Notes under the pieces: generated by a model
Databases searched by the model: none
What the model saw: only the letters and a program-made list of their open reading frames with translations
Told to the model about the DNA's origin: nothing
Assembly: GCF_027579695.1 (NCBI RefSeq)
Contig: NC_083587.1
Location: forward strand, 57,328,238 to 57,392,237
Length of the DNA stretch: 64,000 nt
DNA from: Neoarius graeffei
Lineage: Eukaryota; Chordata; Actinopteri; Siluriformes; Ariidae
Direction: 5' to 3'
Made by a program: the position numbers and the translations under genes
In this document: positions 47,631-56,063 of the stretch, in pieces
Numbering within the stretch: the stretch's first letter is position 1
Layout: each line of letters begins with the position of its first letter

Positions 47631-47861
47631 TTTGCTGAAGATTTCAATTGCTATTATTCATTTTTTTATCTTTGCTATAATAAATTCAATTAATTATTGA
47701 AACTGTGTGTGTTTATTTGTTGTTCCGATATTTTTGAAGTCGCTCAATCTCAATCTCTTATTATTAAGCACCAAAATTAATGGTATTATTTAATGAGTGA
47801 TTTAATATTTAATGAGACTGATTCAATGAGATTGATCACTTAATTACTAATTGCACCTACA
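46280..47861 (+). repeat. 3' LTR of the long-LTR element
   Basis: 1582 bp, matches the 5' LTR but lacks the SINE and about 80 bases near 47750. The CA run is at about 47574-47628. An additional TTTTGACCTCATC occurs near 47123. Confidence 0.87.
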
Positions 47862-47865
47862 ATGC

Positions 47866-48176
47866 TCAAAATAGTAAACATCTGTCTATCGGCAACCGTT
47901 TTTGAGTTATAATGGAAAATATGTCATTTTGACTGAAAGGTTAACCTTTCCGGTGACCTTGACCTTCACCTTGACCTGATTACCCCCAAAATTTAATCAG
48001 GTAATCTATGGACCATTGCCCACCTACCCTGTAAATATGAAGTCAATCCGTGCAACCTTCTAGACGCTAGATTGTTTACAGACAGACAAACAAACAAATT
48101 GCACTGATTACAATACCTCGCCCCGCTTACTTTGTCACGGTGAGGTAAAAATATACCTTAAAAATAGACAAATATA
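47866..48176. repeat. unclassified repeat ending in a CCTCGCC...GGTGAGG motif
   Basis: It continues the repeat that the LTR element interrupted (41108-41387): CATCTGTCTATCGGCAACC, GGTGACCTTGACCTTCACC, and at its end AATACCTCGCCCCGC with GTCACGGTGAGGTAA. No coding content. Confidence 0.55.
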
Positions 48177-48264
48177 CAGTACTGTGCAAAAGTCTTACGC
48201 ACCTTATTTTTTTCATACAAACGTTGTTATCGATTTCTATTTTATGACTTCTACATTATCGAGT

Positions 48265-48640
48265 GGGCGGCATGGTGGTGTAGTGGTTAGCGCTGTCGCC
48301 TCATAGCAAGAAGGTCCATTTTCGAGCCCCGTGGCTGGCGAGGACCTTTCTGTGTGGAGTTTGCATGTTCTCCCCGTGTCCGCGTGGGTTTCCTCCGGGT
48401 GCTCCGGTTTCCCCCACAGTCCAAAGACATGCAGGTTAGGTTAACTGGTGACTCTAAATTGACTGTAGATGTGAATGTGAGTGTGAATGGTTGTCTGTGT
48501 CTACGTGTCAGCCCTGTGATGACCTGGCGACTTGTCCAGGGTGTACCCCGCCTTTCGCCCGTAGTCAGCTGGGATAGGCTCCAGCTTGTCTGCGACCCTG
48601 TAGAAGGATAAAGCGGCTAGATATAATGAGATGAGATGAG
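48265..48640 (+). repeat. tRNA-derived SINE in the MITE, first
   Basis: Same SINE family as 43001-43376. The 12 bp duplication ACATTATCGAGT flanks it (48253-48264 and 48641-48652). Confidence 0.9.
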
Positions 48641-48931
48641 ACATTATCGAGTCAAAACATTACAAAAATATTTTAGAGTTCCAAATGTTCGGATTTTTTT
48701 TTTCCAGCAAAAAATTAAATGTTACAGGAGAAAAAAAATTTATCTGAGCAGCATATTACATAAGAGAGCATTTTTCAGATTAAAAAAGAAAATGTAATGA
48801 AGGCTGCTGGGTTTTGGGGCAAAATGAAGAAGCGAGTGTGACAGTCAAAGTGTCCAGAAGAACTGTGGCTGGTTCTGTAAGATGCTCAGTAAAACCTACA
48901 GCTCATTTCCACATAAAACTGCACTCATTGG

Positions 48932-49302
48932 GCAGTACGGTGGTGTAGTGGTTAGCGCTGTTGCGTCACAGCAAGAAGGTCCGGGTTCGAGCCCCGTGGC
49001 CGGTGAGGGCCTTTCTGTGCGGAGTTTGCATGTTCTCCCCGTGTCCGCGTGAGTTTCCTCCGGATGCATCGGTTTCCCCCACAGTCCAAAGACATGCAGG
49101 TTAGGTTAACTGGTGACTGTAAATTGACCGTAGGTGTGAATGTGAGTGTGAATGGTTGTCTGTGTCTATGTATCAGCCCTGTGATGACCTGGCGACTTGT
49201 CCAGGGTGTACCCCGCCTTTCGCCCGTAGTCAGCTGGGATAGGCTCCAGCTTGCCTGCGACCCTGTAGAACAGGATAAAGCGACTAGAGATAATGAGATG
49301 AG
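48932..49302 (+). repeat. tRNA-derived SINE in the MITE, second
   Basis: Same family, flanked by an imperfect 15 bp duplication (AACTGCACTCATTGG and AACTACACTCACTGG). Confidence 0.87.
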
Positions 49303-50280
49303 AACTACACTCACTGGACCTCAGACTACTTTTTTTTTTTAAAGCAAAGGGTCGTCTCACACCAAATATTGACTTTATTTCATGTATTATGGCTTACTGC
49401 TTACTGTTGATAGTATTTTTTTTTTATGTTGAAACATTTAATTTCATTATTTTTGAAGCCATTTTTGGTTGACAGCATTTCTTTCCATGTGCCTAAGACT
49501 TTTGCACAGAACTGTACATTTTTATACTTTTAAGCAATATCATATGGATTCATTGTCACATGAGATTAAACTATTTTTCATGAAGAAAGAAGTTCTACAG
49601 TATATTTTATATCTCGGAGCAGACCAAATGTCCCCGTATGGACAGGAACATCTCAGCGTTGTGGGGACACTTACCTGGTGCCCATGAGGAAACCATAATT
49701 TTTATGTATGCATTTACTTATTTTTGAAATAAAAAAGAAACTTATATTTGTATTAAAAAAAAACAAAAAGGTTTTGCTTTTGTATCCTGAAGTTAGAGTT
49801 ACAGTAAGAATTACGTGAATGGGAGGTCCTCACAAAGATAGTGATGTGTGTGCGTACTCATAAAGTGGTCATGTGTGTGCTCTGAACCCGGCCCCTCATG
49901 TTCAAACAGCACGTCCAGTCGCGGCCTGAAAGAAAGTGTCGGCTTCAGCATGTTGCATTGACAGTAGAGCAGCGTTACTGCAAGCCTCTGCACATCCACC
50001 GTTCTAGAAAAACCTTTATAGGAACAAAAAGGGGCCATGACTCACAAACAGATGCATACACACACACACACACACACACACATCCCCTCCCACTATCATG
50101 ACCCCAGTCCAAACACTGACCAAGGGTCACGTGGCCCTGGCCCTGGCCCCGGTCGGCTCGAGTGTATTTGTTCGGTGTGAGCAAACGTGTGTTTTTAAAG
50201 GATTTTGCCACCATCGACAGAAAAGCTGGGATAACTTTTTGGAATTCAGCCTAGGAGGTCCTCTTTGGTGTTACGCTCTT

Positions 50281-50353
50281 TGCGAGCTTCCCATCTCCTC
50301 TCTCTTTCCCTGTGAAAAAAATTCAGAGTTTTCCTTTATCCTGAAGAACTCAG
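50281..50353 (+). promoter_or_regulatory. candidate non-coding first exon of lim2
   Basis: A donor CTCAGGTAAGAA at 50349-50360 ends a short GC-balanced stretch 2.4 kb upstream of the first coding exon. In mammals the first LIM2 exon is non-coding, which suggests this role. No promoter box is certain and the exon start is unknown. A CA run (about 50058-50082) lies upstream. The other stretches 49515-50280 and 50354-51660 hold no recognisable gene. Confidence 0.3.
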
Positions 50354-50596
50354 GTAAGAATTGTTCCTTCCTTCCTTTCTTCCTTTCTTTCTTTCTTTTT
50401 CAGAGGATGAACAAATATGTATAATGTCCGCCATTTCGGTTACTTGTTTCGGTCTGAAGTGATCCTGCAATCAAATTATACAGTATAAATAAATGAAAAA
50501 GTTGCATTCTGAATCTATAAAGAACACCATTTCCTTTTAAGCACTTCTTTGGTTAGTCATTTGCCAGTAATTTATAACCATGATAACAAATAATCC

Positions 50597-50597
<1 letters not shown>

Positions 50598-50657
<60 letters not shown>
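50598..50657. repeat. ATT microsatellite
   Basis: About 20 ATT units without interruption. Confidence 0.95.
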
Positions 50658-50658
<1 letters not shown>

Positions 50659-51664
50659 CCTTTAACAGCCATTGTTTTTTCCTGTGTCCATGCAAATAGT
50701 ATTACTGCACCAGGTATGGACACCAGCCAGGATCATTTTCATATAATTGGTATCATTTGGTGGTGCAAATGGAGGGCAATTTTGTACTTTCCAGGAGATC
50801 AGAATGGTTGAGAAGCAGAAAATGAGGCTTTAGATCAAGTCTACAGTGTCAGAAGATCAACTACTGGACATGCTTCTGGTGGATGGGGAAAAAAAAATCC
50901 TGTTTAAATCAAGATATCAAGTACATATATGAAGCACAGAGTTGCAATAGTTCAAATTCAGCTCATACAGTATGCTGGACTGGACTGGACAAACCCAGTG
51001 AAGTTTCAAATTAAATATTTAACCTTGATTTGACCTTGCCGTCTATGGAATTATTCGGTTTCCCTTTTTAAATCTTGGTAGATCAAGGAAACGATTCTTG
51101 TTCACTGTTTGCATTGCTGTGAAAAGAATGACCTCAGTTTCAACCACAATGATGTGAGCATGAATGTAGGCGAGCTGGTGTGACATCCTGGTTCATTTTC
51201 ATGACATTTGACTAGATTCACACCTACGGTCAATTTAGAGTCACCAGTTAACCTATTCTTTAACATATTCTTTTACAAACAAAATATGATATTTTATCAG
51301 TTTAGTACAGTAGTTAGTGTTTTTGATATGCATTATGGTTTGAATGTGTATTTTGAATCTTTTTATATACAGTCCTAAACAAATAAATCATTTGACATGC
51401 TGGTTTCTCGGAAATGTCATAAGGAAGCAGATAAATATGAGAGCGTTATTTTGTCACAAAATTTAAGAGCCTTTTAGGTTCAATATGCTAATATAGAAGG
51501 GGAAAGGGGGTGTGGTTTGTAATTGTAGACTATGGATTACTTGCTGAGGGTAAAAATGCTGGAATGTCTTCCTTTTTCTGTCTAGTTAGCTCATCGGGCC
51601 ATAGGCTAAGCCCGATGAGCTCATGCGATCACGTGTTGTCCGTCATCGTCCATCGTCATCTTTC

Positions 51665-52335
51665 GTCCACAATTTACAAAAATTGCTACTCCTCCTACAG
51701 GATTGATCGGATTTTGATCAAATTCATATACAATATTCCCCAGACTGGTACATATAAAATTTGTCAAGACGGTGGCGTCACCTGTCATATTTTACATTTT
51801 ATGGGCATTTGAAAATCTTGGGTGACTCGTCACACCGAACACTACTGTTCATAAATTGCTTGGATGTTTTCACTGAAACTCACCCAGAAGACTCTAAAGA
51901 CATATTCCAACAGGAATTGTTCACCAGGTGGCCCCACCTGCCATGGATGAGGCTACAGAAGGGTCATGTCCAATTTCATGAAAATCGCTCCTCCTCCTAC
52001 AGGAGTGATCAGATTTTGATCAAACTCATATGGAATGTTCCCCAGGTTGGTTTGTATAAAAGTTGTCAAGAAAGTGGCACCACCTTTCATATTTAACATT
52101 TTATGGGCATTTGAAAATTTTGGGTGACTCGTCACATCAAACGCTACTGTTCGTAAACTGCTGGGATGCTTTAACTGAAACTCACCCAGAAGACTCTAAA
52201 GATATATTCCAGTAAGAATTGTTCACCAAATGGCACCACCTGCCATGGATGCGGCTACACAGGAATCATGTCCAATTTCACAAAAATCGCTCCTCCTCCC
52301 ACAGGATTGATCAAATTTCAAACTCACACACAACA
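51665..52335. repeat. tandem repeat of about 302 bp, two to three units
   Basis: ATGGGCATTTGAAAAT recurs at 51801 and 52103. The motif GCTCCTCCTCCTACAGGA, or close variants, recurs near 51683, 51986 and 52288. It is followed by GATTTTGATCAAA-like sequence. Related sequence types occur in other fish; the class is unknown to me. Confidence 0.75.
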
Positions 52336-52746
52336 ACAGTGGCCGGTATGAGTGGCCTCTCACTTGCCTTTGTTAAGTTACTACTAATTTTATATTATCT
52401 GTAATATTTTGATCCTGTATCCAGTATATTGATAATAAAATGGTATCTGAAACTGCTCATTATGTTATACTCTCAAGCAAGTGATGGCCATTATATACTT
52501 CCTGTCTACCCCAAACATCACTGCTATCTTGATTTGGCCTCCTGTATTTAAACCATAATACTGCATTACCAAGTACTGTTTTTCAGATCTGCTCAATTAG
52601 ACTCCTGTATGGTCTTCATTTGCAGTAAAGATCCACTTCCTTGCAGCTGTGTGGCAGATGTGTTATTGCACTGAGAAAAATGCTGCTTCCTAAGTCTGCC
52701 GTCTGATCTGTCTGATCTGTGTGTAGTGCATTGAGCATCAATCAGG

Positions 52747-52921
52747 ATGTACAGCTTCATGGGAGGAGGTCTTTTCTGTGCCATTGTGGCCAACATCCTC
52801 CTGGTGGTGTCCACAGCCACTGATTACTGGATGCAGTACCGCCTATCAGGCAGCTTTGCTCACCAGGGCCTTTGGCGCTATTGCATGTCGGGCAAGTGCT
52901 ACATGCAAACGGACAGCATTG
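52747..52921 (+). CDS. lim2: lim2 first coding exon (lens fibre membrane protein MP20)
   Basis: The ATG at 52747 starts MYSFMGGGLFCAIVANILLV, followed by DYWMQYRLSGSFAHQGLWRYC, given here as adjacent parts of one exon. This fits residues 1-58 of LIM2 (MP20), a four-helix member of the PMP22/claudin family in lens fibre cell membranes. The first helix is about residues 5-25. The GLW-x2-C...C pattern of the first extracellular loop is present. The donor is G|GTAAGT at 52922, phase 1. The next exon is at 62417. An acceptor-like CAATCAG just before the ATG supports an upstream non-coding exon. Fish have several lim2 paralogues, so the exact orthologue is open. Confidence 0.9.
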
Positions 52922-53224
52922 GTAAGTCAGACTGGATCCACTACAGTAGTTATTAGACAAGATTTAACAATAAGTGTAACAAAATGGATAAAAAATACAA
53001 TAAATTGCTACCATTGGCGATTTTACTGTGGTACAAGAGGAATAAAACATTTCAGGATGTGATGGTATTGGAAAATAATGAATCATGTTGATATCAGGAA
53101 CTTGCTTAAGGCCACATACCACAACATCAATGATTATTAGCTCATCCGGCTGAAAGGTGATGAGTTTATGCCATCATGTGTTGTCCGGTGTCCGTCCGGC
53201 GTCATCCACATTTCACGAAAATTG

Positions 53225-53630
53225 CTTCTTCTCTTTCAATTCTTCACTGATTTTTATTCATTTTGGTAGGAAGGTAGGTCTGCCTGGCCTGCATATGGCT
53301 TCTACCTAAATTTGCATAATTGCAATTAATAATGAAGATATGGACTAATTAAGCCCTAACGAGCATTTTCCACACAAATCACTTCTTCTCCTTCAATTCT
53401 TCACTGATTTTTGATTCTTTCTGGCATGAATGTAGGGGTACCTAGGATGCATATAACTTCTACCCATATTTGTTGAATTACAATTATTAATGAAGTTATG
53501 GACAAATTAAGCCTTAATGAGCAGTTCAACAAAAATTGCTCCTTCTCGGTCAATTCTGCGCCGTTTTGGATTCTTTCTGGCAAATATGTGTATAGGGTGT
53601 ATAAAGCTTCTATATATCGCTTGTATATAG
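53225..53630. repeat. tandem repeat of 157 bp, three units
   Basis: CTTCTTCTCTTTCAATTCTT recurs with changes at 53225, 53382 and 53539, exactly 157 bases apart. No coding content. Confidence 0.85.
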
Positions 53631-53858
53631 TGTATATACAGTGGTGCTTGAAAGTTTGTGAACCCTTTAGAATTTTCTATATTTCTGCATAAATATGACC
53701 TAAAACATCATCAGATTTTCACACAAGTCCTAAAAGTCGATAAAGAGAACCCAGTTAAACAAATGAGACAAAAATATTATACTTGGTCATTTATTTATTG
53801 AGGAAAATGATCCAATATTACATATCTGTGAGTGGCAAAAGTATGTGAACCTTTGCTT

Positions 53859-54545
53859 TCAGTATCTGGTGTGACTCCCTTGTGCAGCAATAACTGCAAC
53901 TAAACGTTTCCGGTAACTGTTGATCAGTCCTGCACACCGGCTTGGAGGAATTTTAGCCCATTCCTCTGTACAGAACAGCTTCAACTCTGGGATGTTGGTG
54001 GGTTTCCTCACATGAACTGCTCGCTTCAGGTCCTTCCACAACATTTCGATTGGATTAAGGTCAGGACTTCGACTTGGCCATTCCAAAACATTAACTTTAT
54101 TCTTCTTTAACCATTCTTTGGTAGAACAACTTGTGTGCTTAGGGTCATTGTCTTGCTGCATGACCCACCTTCTCTTGAGATTCAGTTCATGGACAGATGT
54201 TGTGACATTTTCCTTTAGAATTCGCTGGTATAATTCAGAATTCATTGTTCCATCAATGATGGCAAGCTGTCCTGGCCCAGATGCAGCAAAACAGGCTCAA
54301 ACCATGATACTACCACCACCATGTTTCACAGATGGGATACGGTTCTTATGCTGGAATGCAGTGTCTTCCTTTCTCCAAACATAACACTTCTCATTTAAAC
54401 CAAAAAGTTCTATTTTGGTCTCATCCGTCCACAAGATATTTTTCCAATAGCCTTCTGGCTTGTCCACGTGATCTTTAGCAAACTGCAGATGAGCAGCAAT
54501 GTTCTTTTGAGGAGCAGTGGCTTTCTCCTTGCAACCCTACCATGC
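53859..54545 (-). pseudogene. Tc1 transposase, catalytic part
   Basis: The frame carries QDNDPKHT (second Asp) and DLNPIEMLW (catalytic Glu, 34 residues further). The first Asp, in WTDETKIELFG, lies upstream at about 54418-54440. A missing base in an A run near 54510 shifts the frame relative to the copy at 11002-11292, and the sushi-type element separates it from the N-terminal part. Confidence 0.82.
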
Positions 54546-54704
54546 AAACCTGTTAGGACTAGGACTGTTTTGGCCTCTAGAGGCCGCTGTTATTTCCTTT
54601 TCATGTCGTGTTTATTTTGGCCTCTAGAGGCCGCCACTGTTCCTGTGTTTTGTGTTTGTGTTAATTGCCTAATTATCTTCACCTGTGTCCTTAATTAGTT
54701 TGTC

Positions 54705-54746
54705 TATTTATACCCCTGAGTTCAGTCCTCTTGTCACGGAGTCTTT
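54705..54746 (+). promoter_or_regulatory. TATA box and predicted RNA start of the sushi-type element
   Basis: TATTTATA (54705-54712) is placed 24 bases before ACGGAGTCTTT (54736). In self-primed elements the first bases of the RNA pair with the primer site, so the match to 55032-55042 fixes the start near 54736. Confidence 0.7.
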
Positions 54747-54950
54747 GTGCTGTTATGTTTATCTCCAGTTTCCTTTGTACTGTGTTTTTTGATCTTCTTA
54801 GCTTTTGAATTTTTGCACTTTGCTTTTCTTTTGGATTATACTCTTTGGGTTTTTTTTTTGTCTTTTGTTTTGCCCTGTATATAGTGTATATAGTTTAAAT
54901 AAACCTTTTGATTCTTTTTCTACTTCCGCCTCACGCCTCTGCATTTGAGT

Positions 54951-55018
54951 CATCCCCCTGGTGGCCTAGTGGGGGTTTGCTGGATTATCACACCAACGAA
55001 CCAGGTTCGAATCCCAGC
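54951..55018 (+). other. tRNA-Glu-like sequence at the LTR end
   Basis: TGGCCTAGTGG (54962-54972) is a perfect A box and GGTTCGAATCC (55004-55014) a perfect B box, 31 bases apart. The stretch CCCTGGTGGCCTAGTGG differs from the 5' end of vertebrate tRNA-Glu by one base, and the following region aligns at lower identity. The T stem does not pair well, so this is not a working tRNA gene. Confidence 0.65.
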
Positions 55019-55031
55019 AAAACCCTAACAG

Positions 55032-55042
55032 AAAGACTCCGT
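55032..55042 (+). other. self-priming site of the sushi-type element
   Basis: AAAGACTCCGT begins two bases after the LTR and is the exact complement of ACGGAGTCTTT at 54736-54746. There is no TGG-type tRNA primer site. In Tf1 and relatives the RNA 5' end folds back in this way to prime minus-strand DNA. Confidence 0.8.
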
Positions 55043-55043
55043 C

Positions 55044-56063
55044 ATGACCGACTCAGCAGAGGCTGCTTCAACTGTCTACCCGGCCAACCTTCAGGGAATT
55101 ATGGCAGCTTTGACACGCTTCGGAGTGACCATGGACGCTCATGGACGTACGCTCACCAGCCAACGTGAGGCCCTCGCTCGCCACGAGGAACTGCTTCAGC
55201 AAATTGGGAAAACCCTGGCACAGCTGACATCTCTGCCTGCATCTCCTGCTCCTGATCCAGTTCCTGCTCCTGATCCAGCTCCCACTCCTGCTCCAGTGCC
55301 TCCTGCAATGCTGCCTTCTTCACCTCGCGAACCCAGCCTTCCTGCACCACAGAGGTATGACGGCAAGCACAGTGAGTGCCGAGAGTTCCTTACCCAGTGT
55401 CAACTCACCTTTGAGCTTCAGCCTACCACCTACACTACGGATCGCCGCAAGATTGCCTTTGTGATCACCTTATTAGCTGGTAAGGCGCGAGCCTGGGCTA
55501 CTGCTATCTGGCAAAGACAGGGACCTGAGTGCTTTGATTTCCAGCTGTTTTCTGAAGAGATGCTTCGGGTCTTCGATCAGGCAGACATCAGTACCGACGC
55601 AGCCCGAAAGCTCATGTCCATCCGGCAAGGAGGAAGCGTCGCAGATTACGCCATCTCGTTCCGAACACTCGCAGCAGTAAGTGGATGGAACGAGACTGCC
55701 CTGGTGTCAGCCTTCCACCATGGTCTGTCTGACCCCATCAAGGACGGTCTGGCCTCTATTGGATGCCCAAGTGACCTCAAAACCCTCATCTCACATGCTA
55801 TTCGTCTGGACAACAGGATGAGAGAACGCCACCAAGCCTTGAGCCCCCCCAGCCTCCCTACCTCTACCTGGAGACCGTCTACCTCCTTCAGTGACTGTCC
55901 AGAACCCATGCAAGTGGGTCGTACTCGCCTCTCCGCATCTGAGAGGGAGCGCAGAAGGAGGGACAAGTGCTGCATCTACTGTGGCAAGCCTGGTCACTTC
56001 CGAGCATCATGTCCCGAACTCTTGGGAAAAGGACCGCCCCGTCCAGCCGAGGGAGGGTTGTGA
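55044..56063 (+). CDS. gag: sushi-type Gag
   Basis: 339 codons, ATG one base behind the primer site. A Pro/Ala/Asp-rich segment (about residues 70-95) is followed by a capsid domain of the retrotransposon-gag type (about residues 105-270, with [13 protein letters not shown] and [16 protein letters not shown]). One CCHC knuckle, [14 protein letters not shown], is near residue 315. The frame ends at TGA 56061-56063. Pol lies in the -1 frame and overlaps it. Length and layout agree with sushi elements and with the domesticated PEG10/Mart Gag-like genes. Confidence 0.92.
   Translation: MTDSAEAASTVYPANLQGIMAALTRFGVTMDAHGRTLTSQREALARHEELLQQIGKTLAQLTSLPASPAPDPVPAPDPAPTPAPVPPAMLPSSPREPSLPAPQRYDGKHSECREFLTQCQLTFELQPTTYTTDRRKIAFVITLLAGKARAWATAIWQRQGPECFDFQLFSEEMLRVFDQADISTDAARKLMSIRQGGSVADYAISFRTLAAVSGWNETALVSAFHHGLSDPIKDGLASIGCPSDLKTLISHAIRLDNRMRERHQALSPPSLPTSTWRPSTSFSDCPEPMQVGRTRLSASERERRRRDKCCIYCGKPGHFRASCPELLGKGPPRPAEGGL

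Larger units (their letters stand above)
41388..47861 (+). mobile_element. non-autonomous LTR retroelement with long LTRs and deleted pol
   Basis: Two long LTRs flank an internal part of 2.8 kb containing a broken gag and only the integrase tail. The flanks share ATGC (41384-41387 and 47862-47865), a 4 bp target duplication. No protease, RT, RNase H or env is present. It is an old, inactive copy that could only have moved with proteins from a relative. Family is uncertain: a Gypsy- or retrovirus-like element. Confidence 0.8.
48177..49514. mobile_element. Tc1/mariner-type MITE interrupted by two SINEs
   Basis: The left end is CAGTACTGTGCAAAAGTCTT and the right end is the inverted CAGTTCTGTGCAAAAGTCTT, with TA on each side. 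About 590 bases remain after removing the SINEs. No transposase is seen. Confidence 0.8.
54551..55030 (+). repeat. 5' LTR of the sushi-type element
   Basis: 480 bp from TGTTAGG to CCTAACA (perfect inverted ends). TATTTATA at 54705-54712 is followed 24 bases later by ACGGAGTCTTT (54736-54746), the likely RNA start. AATAAA is at about 54898-54903. Two copies of GGCCTCTAGAGGCC (54572-54585 and 54619-54632) lie near the start. A tRNA-like segment is at 54951-55018. Confidence 0.93.

Noticed and set aside
47506-47700. His/Thr repeat protein
   Set aside because: It is a translation of the CA microsatellite in the LTR.
41388-47861. Endogenous retrovirus with env
   Set aside because: No envelope-like or transmembrane frame is seen between the integrase remnant and the 3' LTR; the element lacks most of pol too.
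49469-49687. 72-codon frame right of the MITE
   Set aside because: It starts within the Tc1/mariner terminal repeat and shows no recognisable domain.
54951-55018. Functional tRNA-Glu gene
   Set aside because: A and B boxes are perfect, but the T stem and acceptor stem do not pair and the sequence sits inside both LTRs, so it is tRNA-like only.
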